From positions 25,013,843 to 25,077,842 of the forward strand of contig OZ026838.1 in assembly GCA_964023205.1 (NCBI GenBank): 64,000 bases of DNA, read 5' to 3'. Positions 1-13,002 of the stretch are shown here, in pieces. The notes beneath the pieces are model-generated. The model saw only the letters and a program-made list of their open reading frames with translations. It searched no databases and was not told the origin of the DNA. Position numbers and translations under genes: made by a program. The stretch's first letter is position 1. The number at the start of each line of letters is the position of its first letter. The DNA comes from Lutraria lutraria. Lineage: Eukaryota > Mollusca > Bivalvia > Venerida > Mactridae.

Positions 1-1946
1 TTAATTTGATATGTATAGTTGACACTATCTATGAGTACGTACACAATAAATGAGGCAACCTAACCCTTACTGGTGAAGGTCCACTGCAAAATGATGCGAT
101 AAATTGTCTGCATAATTGAATAAATTCAAAATACTCATCATTGTTATAATTGAATTAACGAAAGCGGCTCTAAATTGGTGTATACATGAACAAATCACCG
201 ATTACTTCATAATGTTGTTTCAAAGTTAATGATCAACATAATTTATCCTTTTCTATTAAGAAAAACAATTGTTGGCTATGACATTTAGATGCCTTAAGCA
301 ACATAAGATAAACGGCTTATCACTTTATGATTAACATAAACAAGTATAAACGAGTGATCCAACAAAAGTTTTAATAATAATTATTATTATCATCTATATG
401 TATGAATAAGTCAAGTACAGTGAACCTCTCCAAAGCAGCACCCATTGGGAGTAGGAAAAGTATGTTGTTATTGAGAGGTTGTTTTCTGGAGAGGTTAAAT
501 TATTAATTAAAATGTGCTTGTTAAAGGGAGGTTGTTGCTCAAAAGAGGGCCACTCTGGAGAGGTTGTACCGTTGTACTAAGAGATAATGATGAGAAAAAT
601 ACATCTCTTTTTATAAAATATCATAATAAACAAATATAGTGAAGCAATTGACATGGATCATAAAAGAGGTGACCGCCAAGTAACGTGTCTCATCAATTAA
701 CATCGATCCTGAGGTGTATTCCGGTATATGACAATTATGTCCGCCTTATTGGTGACGCCTTGATGACTTGATGGCTATGTACAACGACAGAGAGATTTTA
801 CGTTTTTGTGCTGTGCTTTCCATCAGCTAAATACTTATCATTAACAACTTGCTTTTAGGAATTGAAGAATACTTAAGTATATACACCATTATTGGCCTTC
901 TCATTTTGTTCAGTGATGTATATTTCACAAAATTGTAAATAGGTTAGTTTTCTTTGCAAAATATTATTTCATACCAACAAAAGCTGGATTTTGGGACCGG
1001 TGGAGGTTGTATCGCTGACGGAACTCAAAAACCACGACCTCTAGATCAAATATCTAATTTTCTGATTTGGTTTCACAAGACTGAAATGATTTAGGATAAT
1101 GAACGAAATTACTGCAAATGATCTGGAAAATAATATGAATGCACTCAGCCATAGTTATTTCTAAAAAAAATACCACTACAGAATGTGAATAAGTATTTAT
1201 AAAGAGGCTGAAAAAATTCAGGATTCATCGTATAAACTGACATAATACTGTTTGGTTGACTATGAAGGAACTCATGTGAATATAAGGGCACACTACGGAG
1301 ACAGTTTGAGATTTAAAAATTCTGAATTGTATAATTTCTGGCACAATGTTCAATGAGTCTTGTATAACGGCCCTCATTAAGCTATTTAGATGTCTCTAAG
1401 ACCAGAAAAATAGTCCTTTCTATGGCTACCAGACTGGCCCTTTTAAGACTGACCCTTTTAAGCACCGACGCTAAATTTGTCAAAAGCAAAATCCTATGTA
1501 AGAATTCTCATTAATGATATTTAGAAAAAAAAGGTTTTTGACCTAACTTTCCCAAATCGTGTGGGCCTGGTAACGCTTAAACATGACTCTTTTTACTAGC
1601 CTAACGACGTTATTGAAATATGACCAGATCATAAAAATTTCCTGTACATATTGTTCATTACATAAAACAATGTCGCATAAAGGTGAGACACATATCTTAG
1701 TAAATTTACAAACGCCTACATCATATCATGTTTATGACAGGGGAATGTCTAGTGGTCAATTACGATCTGATATATATTATCGTTGTTGAAAATCGAAATA
1801 TTTTTGCCAAAAAATTATTTTTAGCCATTGCAATTGAGATAACATTTATTGTTAAAATCATTAATTAGTTTTATAATTATTCACTGATTCTTACACTTCA
1901 TGCCACACTCCTGTTGTGAAACCATTGATCCTATTTTCCATTACAG
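1..1946. other. 5' flank or intron before the reductase-like gene
   Basis: I see no convincing exon here. The first recognisable exon of the downstream gene starts at 1947 in the middle of a codon, so at least one upstream exon carrying the start codon and signal peptide must exist. I could not find it in this stretch, and it may lie left of the window. The only structured element is a short inverted-repeat transposon remnant at 416-576. Short open frames here (for example around 1583-1789) have no recognisable similarity or splice context. Confidence 0.6.
416..576. mobile_element. MITE-like element, AACCTC-type inverted repeats (copy 1)
   Basis: The left end reads TACAGTGAACCTCTCC and the right end, read on the other strand, TACAACGGTACAACCTCTCC, so the termini are imperfect inverted repeats. 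The interior has no coding potential. A second copy with the same ends and matching internal segments (GAGGTTGT, TTGTTGCTCAA, AGAGGGCC) lies at 30857-31032. This is a non-autonomous DNA transposon remnant; I cannot assign the superfamily. Confidence 0.6.
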
Positions 1947-4900
1947 TAAGGATAAGGGGCTGTGGAACAGCGAAATTTAAAGGTTTTATTATACAGCCTC
2001 GGTCAGCCATGTATCCAGATCGCCCAGCGTTCCTTGGAGCATTTTTACGGGTACGAGGTACAAGATACGAATGTGTCAGATCAGGGGTAAGTTGCTGCTT
2101 GGCTTTTCAGCATATCTGTTTAAACGTTCTGTTATATTCCAAAGGTGTTATTTACATAATCGCAGCGTGGTCTATGTCTGTGTTTTCTAACCGAAGTGGC
2201 GTTGACTATGTTCGTATTATATACGTTGTGCGAGTACTTATATTTTTTATGAGTTCGTTTTTTATTTAACCCACAAATTGAAAATATTACGAACAATAAG
2301 TGAATACATGTATTTTAAAATAAAAAAGTATTAATTTTCAGCTAAACTTTAAAAAAAAATTAAACAACCAGATTAGTCAGTCAACTAAAACATCCACAAA
2401 ATCTGTTTTAATTCATGTTCACTTTTGTCACCATTTAGGCTGTGCTAACACACAGTAGTCCAGATGAAAAAAGTTCTGTTACTCTAACATGGATAGCGCC
2501 ACCTGGGGCTGCGGGACATGTTGTGTTCAGGTAAACTTTGGATTATAAAAGTTATGTAATAAAACAATGTTATAATACAAAATATCGCCATTATTCAAAA
2601 TCCATTTAAATCATAATTATAAATCCTCCTCTCTTAGAAGGATATTTCATTGACTAGTCACGTGTTAATTGAGTCGTCATGACCATGTTATTTAAATAAA
2701 CTTTAGGAAGAATGAAGGCATAAAAGCATTTATAGAAATTCCTACATATGACGCGTAAACAAGCAATTAATCAGAGGGAACTACTGAATTAATAAACAAA
2801 TAGTATCAAGTGCCAAATAAAGGATATTAAAATCGATTACAACAACAACAACAAAAAAATATTTTTATTTTTTTAATATTTATTTCAGGGTGACATTCGT
2901 GCAGTCATACACTAACTATTGGGTAGGCATAAACTCACCAGTTATCTATGATGGAACGTCACGTGATCTATCCATAATGCATGCATTCAGTCTTCAGTCA
3001 GCTACCGACCAGTCGTGCCTACCAACTCGAACCTCGACCACCACCACAACCCCGAGAACAACAACAACAACTACGACAACAACAACACCAAAACTAGTTC
3101 CAACAACAGTATATTTTCCTCCAACAGCCCCATACACCACTACTGAATATAACCCACCAACAACGACAACAACGACAACGACTACAACGACGACAACCAC
3201 AACACCAAGACCAACCACAACAACAACTACAACACCAAGACCAACAACAACAAGACGACCAACAACAACAAGGCGAACGACGACAACTACGTTACCACCA
3301 CCAACCACACGTCGTTCAACAACAACAGAACGAAAGGTACCGACAACAGTCGCTCCAAAAATGACAACAGCTGATCCGTATTATTATGATTACCTTTTCG
3401 AACAATCTACCGAGACTAAAAAGGCACCAGAAACAACAACACAGAGGGCACGACTGGATAGAACAACATCAAGTTACATTCCCACAACAACCATGAAGTT
3501 TTATGAACCTACAACGACTACATCAAGGCCTACGACGACAAGTACAAAAGCAACAACAACGACGACAACAACACCGAAACCCACCACCACAGTCGCAACA
3601 ACAACAGAGAAAGCAACAACGACTGTAGCACCATCGATAGTAACACTTTATCCAACAGTGACAGAAGATGTTTGGACGACAACAATGTCTAAACAGGCAG
3701 AACTCACCACTAAGCAAGAATTGACTAGACAGGAAATAATAACATATCCCCCCGTAGTTGAACCTGTGCCGAGTACGCCGAAACAACTTCCGGTAACAGG
3801 GAGACAGACGACAATAAAACATGTTAAGCCGTCGACGGCAAAGTTAAATGAAATTAATTCTATTACGGATCTGTTTGTGCAGGAAACTAACATGGTTGTA
3901 ACTTCGACTTTATCTCCCAAAATGTCAACGGAAGATCCATTACCCCCAACTACATATTTTTACGACTATGATGTTAATGCAAACTCCTTGGACAAACAGA
4001 ATATTCCAGCAGGAGGACAAAAAGGCACACCGAATCCACTGCTGAACCAACAATACATCCCAACTATTACAAACCTTACACAGTTGTTGCCAAATGCGTT
4101 TGATACAATTAAAGATGGGGTTGTTAATAGTGATACTAATATACAAGAAAATAATCAAAATGTTAATGTTCCGAATGAAAGCCATGTACACGAGTCTCTT
4201 CCTCATTCACAATTATCTGGTCACAATCATGCCCATGATAATGTTGGCCATTCTCATTTGTCCAATAGTGATATTTCACACGAAAACATCCCACACTCGC
4301 ATTTACATAACAATGTCATTGCAGCAGAAAATGTTCCACATTCCCATTCTACAAATGAAATAAACAGAAACACTCACAACAATCCGACAGAGACGCCGGT
4401 CCGAGAATACATTCCAACTACACAACCTCCATTGTACATACCAACTTATCCTTCAACTGTTTACCCAAAACTTGACCCAAAGGCCAAACCAGATGCATTT
4501 TTAACGTTTCCACCTCAGACTTACTCCACAGATTCTGCCCCAGTGTCCTCCACCGTAAGAATAAACCCAGATCAAGCATTTGATAATGTCCAGCCGACCA
4601 AATTCACACCACAAGAGGTACCCATGACGACGTTACTACCAGAAGAAAATCTGTATAAAGATTTGGAATGTGGAATGACCAAGGGATGTTTTGATGACTG
4701 TAAAAACGGCCTTTGTAGCTACATTGTATCTTGGAAACCAGAAAAGGAATCTGTTAAGTTCGAGATAAGGGCCAAACCACTCACAAAGGGATCTTACTGG
4801 GCAGCCGTTGGATTCAGTGACGATAAAATGATGGTAGGTGAAATGTAACTTGTTATTGAGCAAATTATTTGTGTCGATCATTTTGTAAATTTACAGCAAG

Positions 4901-7900
4901 AAGAAAGAGAAGACTTGTCAAGAAACAATTTTGTGCATGTTTTTGGTTGGTCAACAGACATGTTTATATTTTTCACTTGTCCTAACCAGATCACCTTAGT
5001 CTCGATATAATTAATGCTGCAGTAAATCGGCTGACATTTTCAATCATGGAAAGTTCAGCCAAAAGAATTTGAAATTATGTACATGATTAAAAAAATTGAG
5101 AGTTTTCCAATGCTTCGTTATAATCACAATTTAATGCAAGTTATATTATTTGTTGTACAGGGCTTGGACAGTGTCACGGAATGCATTCTAGAAAATGACA
5201 AAGTAGAAGTTTATCAATCATATAATCTAGATTACTACAGAAATATGCGACTCCTTACGGTAAATGATTTACAATTATATATAGGGTTACAAAAGCAAGT
5301 AAACGCCAGCGTCAAGAACCAGTTAAAGTCATATACAGTTCAGCTGTAAACACCATATTGATCCGTTCCATTTTCAAAATTCTGAATGTTTTTTTAAATT
5401 ATTATGATAATTCATCAATACGTATAGTAAAATGTTTAAATATCGTCTTTAATCACAAAATCGATACATTTGCGTTGAACAATAATTAATTCTATTCTTT
5501 ATTCGGCTGTAAAGTAATGTAAAAAAGAATTTTTAATTGGTAACCACTATTCTTTACTTATAACTTTTCTACTCCTTACTGACATTCAGTGTATATGTTA
5601 TTGCAGCCCAAACTTGGAATCCTAAATGAGATAGGATCCTTTGTGAATGGTATATTCAGCTGTAGTTTTACTAGGAAGAATTTTGTTGATGGAGAGAAAG
5701 ACGTCTTCGATCTCAACAAAGATTGGTTCATGATGTTTGCTGAGGGTCCAGCTGTCAATGGTTAGTGTCTCATTATTAAAAATGGAACTTTTCAAAGTCT
5801 TCTATTAATAGTAATAGAAACGCATTGTGTCGAACTTTTTTTAATTTGTATAAAGATATAAATATGAACTTAAAAATGGAATTTCAGGATAACGTTGCTA
5901 CAAATCAATAATCACAACACACAATCAGCTGCATTATTGATCGCCCTTAAGAAGACCGAACATAATAGACTGACGTTTTGCATATTATTGAAACTTGTTT
6001 TAAATATTATTATACCCACAGGAGTAAAGATACCTCATCGATACGACAGGGTACCACCAGTCTCTACGGACAGGATGGATTTACAACGTTATCCACCTAT
6101 GCATGAAACCTATGATTATTTAGCTTCTAGAAAAGATACCCCAAAACTATTAGACGGGAGCATGGACCCACCACTTACCTCAATACGGGTACAAACTCTT
6201 ACATACTGTAATTCTGATTTATAGTGTGCTTAATCGTGTATATAATGCGTTTAATTATTGAAAACATTTGTGAAATTTCATGCGTTGCCATACAGTAAAT
6301 AATGATGTCAGCTGTTTTGCGACCAAGCCATACATTGAAAATGTTTATAAATTATCCCATCAAAATTCTTTATTTCAAAGAGTATGCAAATGTTTGATTA
6401 CAAATATGGCGAATCATGTTGAAAATATTATCGAATATTATGTATAAGTATATGTAACAATTTAAATTATGTTTAAGTCTTGTAATCATGTACAATATAT
6501 ATATTTACTTTCAGCAAAAGAGTATTGCCACAGACCCAGCTTGTGGTTCCACAAAATCGTGTTTCCAGGATTGCACACCTGAAGGCTGTAGATTTATTGT
6601 ATCATGGGAAGGTTTAAGTGATCATGTGATGTTTAGCATTCGTGCAGTCTTAAACAATACTTTGAATCAATGGATCGCAATTGCCTTCTCAGAGGATGGT
6701 AAAATGGTAAAATAATAAAATTGTTATGTTGTTATACATTATATAACATATTCTGATATGAATAAGACAATGGATTCACAAATGAAATCAGGAATTGCTA
6801 GGAAGGTCTGAGAAAACGTGAGACATTCTTTAAAAACTTAGTATCAATGAACTGATACATATTCAAAATCGTGGTTAGTGAAGTTACTGCAGTCGATTTA
6901 TCATTATTGTTTGAAACATCAAATTGCGCTACAAGAAACTATAAATATCTCAAATGTTGTAGTCAAATGTTGTTTGCTTTTCATTAATATTCCGAAACCA
7001 TCAACGAGAAATTGTCATGGCAGGTGCTTTATTGTTTGATATTACGAGGTCACGTATCCGTATGTACGGTCACAACCCATAATGTTGTCATGTTTTTTGC
7101 GAAAAAGCAATAAAAAACAGAAACCATTACGCTTAGTCACAACACTCAATTAAAATTCATTATACTGTGTGTATTGACAAGCGATAGTTATGCTTCAATA
7201 TCGTTCTTTGATCTGATAAATACACGCTTTTTATAACAAATCTTCATGTCAATGATGGATTGGTGTGTTGATGTTTTTTAACAATCATGAACAATAATTG
7301 AATTTTGCGACCCGTATTTTCCATCATTGTTTTAAGACATAAATCACTTACAATTAATTAGCATGAAATTATACTTTATGAAGATATTTTTCTAAATTAC
7401 GGAAATTATGACACGAACTTACGCTGTATGTTAATACAGGTATAATACATAGTCCAAACACGTGGCTTAAAAGCGCTTTGTATTTTTAGACCTTTAGCAA
7501 ATGTATTTTTCTTTATACTTATCGTACTGGCGATGTTCGTTCGTTTACATAATATGTTTAATAATTTTGGTTGAGTATTTTGATATACTAATATCTACAT
7601 TTCGTCACATTTGGGTTAAAAGTGTTGACATGCCCTTTTAATTCTAAGGTGACGATCGCGATCTATCATTTAAATACAACTTTGATCATTCCAGGGAGAT
7701 GACAGTGTTATCCAGTGTGTGTCCAAAGATGATGGTTCGATTGATATCAGACACTCCTTCAATAATGGCAAAAACAACATGAAAATAGAAAATGTAAATA
7801 CGTTTATTAATTCAATTATATGTTATGACCTAGAACCTAAATCACTGCGTTATATTATTTCATTAATTGCTCTATAGTTTTAGCCCAGATTCGGGGGGGG

Positions 7901-10900
7901 GGGGCAATGCAGTGTAGAGAGTTATTCACTTGTATATTTCCAAAAAATGGATGTTAAAATCATAAAAAATGATAAGAATGCGCTATTATACTAATTTCAA
8001 AGGTATTGCTTTAAGCATTCAATCCAAAGGTACTGCTTAACATAATATTTTATCCATGCAGTGAAAGTTCTGTAAATATTTTAGTCCCATTTTCAGACAG
8101 AGTAGATGTTCATTTACTTTGACTCATATTTCAGGCCGACTTGGGTTTATCAAACAAGTCAGCACGATTTGTGGACGGCATATTTGAATGCTCATTCGTC
8201 AGAGATCGCTATGTTGAAGACGAGAATGTATATGACCTTGATCGAAACTGGGCAATGTTGTTTGCTTATGGTAAATCTAAAAATGGTATGTGATATATAT
8301 TGACGTTGATGACTTTATAACCTAACTATGCCTACCAGACTTTGTTAACCTAAATACGGCAGACCTTCTTGGAGTACGACCATGCTTGGGAAACCCGTCA
8401 ATTAACTATCAACATAATTAATTTGCAATATTTTATTAGATATAGATATTAAACACTGCCAAAGGTAGAGAAGAAACATTGCTTTCATACATCCATTCAG
8501 AAGTTTATTTGTCCATTACTTCAATTATAAGTGTTTGCTAAAATATGGCAGATGATCACAAGAGAACATTATAAACAGGTGATTAGTATCTCTGGTTGTA
8601 TTGTATGATAATGTTATTGTCATATGAGATAACAAACGTGAAACATCACCAATAGTCTTTGTGACATCGTTTCAACGCAAACACAGAACAAAGCGATACA
8701 GATAATGCTTTCATCCATGTACAAATGTAATGATTCAACGCATGCTTTTGTTCTAGGTATTATGTTGCCACATACACTAGCTGAGAAGCCCCATGTTTCA
8801 GACAACGATGTTGACTTTTCACGAAGCGCTCCTAGTTTGATCAGTGCCAGCAATTTCTTCATTAAGATTCACGGTGTGTGGTCTGGTTTTGTTTTATCAA
8901 GATTTTCATTCATAGCACCATGTCATTGGAACGTTTGTTTATATAAATATGGTCTCATTCTGACCATTTCAATCGACAAACAAATTCTTTAAATATCTAC
9001 GTTTGATAAATAATTCCTTGACAAAATAGTTTTCTTAAGTTTGAAGTTTCAATTATGTTAAATTACTAGCATTGAGAAAAAATGATTTAGTCAAGTGCAG
9101 ATAATGTTTTCAAATAATGATACACTCCACAAAAGCTTCTTCGAGGGCATATACCACTTCTAGCAGCACCTTCTGTTGAATATATGCATATAATTCACAA
9201 TTCACAGATTAGGTAATCAATGGCAGATTTATCATTCATTTCTCCATTTTACTCGTAATAAAAGTTTAATTCTTATTTCAGCCGCTTTAATGGTATTTGC
9301 ATGGATATTATGTGCTTCTGTAGCTAGCGTGATTGGACGTTATTTCCAACCGTACTGGTGGGGTGAGAAAATGTTTGGTAGTAAAGCATGGGTCAAGGTA
9401 TGCTTTTTTATCTTATTTTTATTATTTCTCATGCGTATGATATTTATTTATGTTCAAATGCCATGCAATATATTCATTTAAAACAATTACTAAAGACAAA
9501 TAATCCGGTATTCTTTATCCGTTTTGTTTAAACGCACTTTATCTAAACCGCTCTTGTTCACATTTTTTGTTTTAGTTTTAAGAATCTTAAAGATAACATT
9601 TGTTTGTGTGAGTATAATTTCTCATTATATAATACTATTAATATTGTGAATCGATGGATATTGTTAACTTTAAGCTAATACTGGTTCGCTGATTATTTCT
9701 AGGTACACTGGTTGTTTGTGTTGATCACGTGTGCTATTGTCATTGCTGGCTTTGCTGTGATTTTTGTGGGCGTTGGAGGAATCAGTAAATTATACGAGGT
9801 AGGCTTTTGGTCATTGATATGTTGATTTATTTGAAATGATAATTTTGCTCGTGGACGTAAATATTACGAAATGATCATTGATACGTTTGGACTGTAGGCA
9901 CTAACCCGCCTTTACGGAGAAGGTGTACTAGATATTGAATTAGCAATTGTCTTGTATTATGTCATAATGTTATGTTATAATCACATAGTCCATTATTTCA
10001 AATAACACATGATGTGTTATCTTTTCTTTATGCATGTCACATGATCTTGGGGCCGATATATATCCTTCCTTATCAAAGGCTTTGTTCATCACATATTTCA
10101 TCTTGCTAGGAGGAATTGTTGTTTTCTAGAATATTTACTTCATGTGTAACTGATGGTGTTCTGAAATTTCAGTACCCAACATACAGTTTCAATGGAGCAC
10201 ATCCAATTATGGGACTAGTGGTGTCCCTTTTAGCACTGCTCAACGTAAGTCCTCTATCTTTTGAATTATCTCCCTTGGGTCTTTGTTAATTACGAGGAGA
10301 TCGAAGAAGAAGGTCTAACTAAAACTAAACCATGCACATAAATAGGTCTGACGAATGCCACATTCTGACTAAATAATCATTTATTTGTCACAGTAAACAC
10401 TATACTTATTTTCTTTAAGTATGAATCTTATCATTTATAATTCGTTTAATTAAATAGCAAATTTCATCCGGATCGGTCAGTTTGTCGCCATTTCTGAAAT
10501 TCTGTTCACATATATGTGTCTTTTTATGATTTTGTTCATTAATGTATGAGGTTTTTGTACACTTTTTTCCATTTAAATATTTCATGTTATGCCTCAATAA
10601 CTAAGTTATTATACATGGAAATAAACGTGTCGAATACTTTTAATTATGTAGGAACAGGTGTTTTCATTGTCTATTGTCTCATTTTCTAGCCATTACTGTT
10701 ATGTTTGAGACCATCTGAGGATTCTTCAAGTCGAGCTTTCTTCAATTGTTTGTACTGGTTAGTGGAGATCGGTGCTCACGTTCTTGCTGGTAATATTTTT
10801 ATTTGTACATAAGTATCATTAATACAATGTTTAAATCTTTTAATTTAATTGTTTAATATTAAGACTTACACCATAACATTAAAGTTTTAATGATATCATT

Positions 10901-12115
10901 AAAACAGTACTACATAATGTGTATTTGGTGATGTTGTTGTTTACATGACATTGAGCAAGTTACACTTAAATCAAATATAATCTGTTTATAGCGTATCCAA
11001 ATTGTTTTCCAAGTTTTGATTATGGAGATGAATAAAACTAGATATAGAGTTATATTGTATATGTATGGAGTCATTAACTTATTTGTAATGCAATCACAAA
11101 TATGGCACCCAATACTAACATGTTTATTCTCCTTTTTAGTTGTTACAATATATGCAGGCTTTGGATTGGCCAGTTTTCTCGTACCTTCGTTCTTCACGTT
11201 TCTTATCATCGGTTTTACCGTCTATCAGATACTTATCCTGTTGTTCATGGAAGCTTTGAAGAGCTACGATGCCAAGAAAAGTAAGTTGTTTGAGTTTTCT
11301 GAACATGTAATACCTATACATGAATCGTATGTAACCATCATTATGCTTGTTTAAAGGAGCCACGGTCGTAGTCTGGTATTGCCCTTTGTGCGAAAGAACA
11401 TAATACATGTATAATTAATCTCTGAAAAAAACTGATATGTTCTCTGTGTTTTAATGTTTTAGTTCATGATTTTAACCAAGTATTGACACGATTGGCAATT
11501 TTATTACTATATTTCTTTTTATTTTGTCTATATACAAACAAATCTGAAATTGTATATAAAATATCAAGTGTCTTTCCTTCACGCGATTTTTTTACTTCAA
11601 TTTGTTTACGTTCAAATTCAAAGTATTTATATATGGACAATCAAAAACAAGAAAAAAGCATTGTAATTGTGTATTTTTCCAGCCATTGAGAGAAAGAAAG
11701 TATTCTTGTATGAGATGCAAATACGACCATGGAACTCAAGGAAGAACAACAGTATAGCTGCCTACCTTGATCTAAACCATACAGTAAGTGAAAACTTCAT
11801 GAAACATTTGCATTCATGTGATACTAAGTGTGCAGTGTATTATACCCAATAGCTTCAATGAACTTTTTTTGTTTAATTGGGTATTGCCTTTAATTAATGC
11901 ATTTGTATTTGAGCTCAACAGTTGTAATCCGGGGCAAACCCCTATTTGATTTGTAATAAAAAAAGACTGCCTACATTATGTAATAAGCTGCTTGTGTCTA
12001 TTTTCAGAGCAAGGGACTTAAACAGACAGTTCTAGCGGCTCATCTGATCTTACTGTCAGCACTGACCACAACCATGATCGTACTCATCATCATCCACGAT
12101 AAATTCAGCGACTAA
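1947..12115 (+). CDS. Ferric-chelate reductase 1-like protein (Reeler, 2x DOMON, cytochrome b561), 5' partial
   Basis: Coding exons: 1947-2086, 2439-2530, 2889-4833, 5161-5259, 5607-5760, 6022-6188, 6515-6706, 7695-7793, 8135-8285, 8757-8873, 9282-9397, 9703-9798, 10173-10244, 10690-10789, 11140-11280, 11683-11783, 12008-12115. All have AG/GT borders and compatible phases, giving 1295 visible residues. Domain order, counted from the first visible residue: Reeler C-terminal part (1-100, FKGFIIQPR); Thr-rich mucin-like linker (about 120-350); His-rich stretch (about 508-575); DOMON-1 (about 670-810, Cys-rich entry CGMTKGCFDDC); DOMON-2 (about 870-1013, CGSTKSCFQDC); b561 core with four expected haem histidines in IHAALMVFAW, VHWLF, GAHPIMG and GAHVLAG. 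A further hydrophobic helix ends the protein. The family (FRRS1/SDR2, CYBDOM) passes electrons across a membrane, with ferric iron reduction shown for the vertebrate member. Substrate and location here are inferred. Vertebrate FRRS1 has one DOMON and about 590 residues, so this protein is much longer. The start codon and signal peptide are not seen. Confidence 0.86.
3030..3660 (+). repeat. ACN (threonine-codon) low-complexity tract inside the reductase-like gene
   Basis: Imperfect ACA/ACG/ACC/ACT triplet runs encode long Thr stretches broken by Pro, Arg and Lys (units like TTTTPRPTTT). The synonymous codons are mixed, so selection has kept Thr rather than a recent triplet expansion creating it. 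It forms a mucin-like, probably O-glycosylated extracellular stalk. Antisense open frames across it (poly-Val) are shadows. Confidence 0.85.
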
Positions 12116-13002
12116 TTGGTTAGCTTAAAGACAGACATACTATTATTGTACATACTTAAGATGCAACAGTGTTGGGCCTTTATATGACGTCTTGATCTGA
12201 GGCCCTTGAAAAATATAATAGTATGGTTTTGCTGGTTTTAGATACACTGTATGCTTGAATGTATTGTGTTTGTGATCAAATATTTATGTATGTTTTTCAA
12301 CATCTCTTATTTAATGTTTCCCTACCTGTCTCTCTCCCAAGTCCGATCAAAAAAGCTTATCGCCATATTGTTGAAAATGTCAAGGAAATGAATGATAGTT
12401 TTCACACTCACTTAACTTACATTGTCATCACGAGGATTTACATCCCATTTTTATTTTCATTTTTTTTTTTGTATTCTAGATGGCACCATCTTATTTTACA
12501 GAGGATATTATATATTCAATATAAACTTATGTCATTGGATGCGTTTTTAGTTTTTTCGTTGATACTTTAAAATGGACCATGTTTTGATATTCGAATATTC
12601 ATATCATTCATATTTCTTTGTAATATATTCATAACATTTTATTCACGTTATTATTATGATCATACAACATGTGTGTATGTTTGTCGCTTTATAGTGCTTA
12701 AATATTGACGCAGGGTAAAGCAAACATTTCGGCGTCTAGTGTCTGTCTTTGACATACAATCATTGTTATAACATGTATTACTTGACCGTATGTCGCTAAA
12801 GAAGGCAGTGTATATGTATTTTTATGTTATTTGAATCTATTGATCTTTTGAACTTTTGTACATAACTGCTTAATAATATATTATTGAATAAAAGAATGAT
12901 AAGTATTTTGTTAATTGGCATTATTTAACACTGTTTGCGACCAGCGTATTTCATGATCAGCTAACTGACTGATGCGACTGATTTTCCACTGGCGTTGGGT
13001 CA
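12116..13002 (+). other. 3' UTR of the reductase-like gene and short spacer
   Basis: T-rich sequence follows the TAA stop at 12113-12115. A poly(A) signal lies at 12887-12892, so the UTR is about 790 nt. Nothing else recognisable appears before the minisatellite begins. Confidence 0.65.
12887..12892 (+). terminator. Poly(A) signal AATAAA
   Basis: A canonical hexamer about 770 nt after the reductase-like stop codon, followed by T-rich sequence. It is the best candidate 3' end for that gene. Confidence 0.6.

Noticed and set aside
2994..3308. Antisense poly-Val open frame
   Set aside because: It is the reverse complement of the Thr-codon tract. It has no start context, splice logic or plausible protein composition.
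5895..6021. Open frame upstream of the exon at 6022 as extra coding sequence
   Set aside because: It is continuous with the exon only by chance. The ACCCACAG acceptor at 6021 and the phase of the previous exon place the start at 6022.
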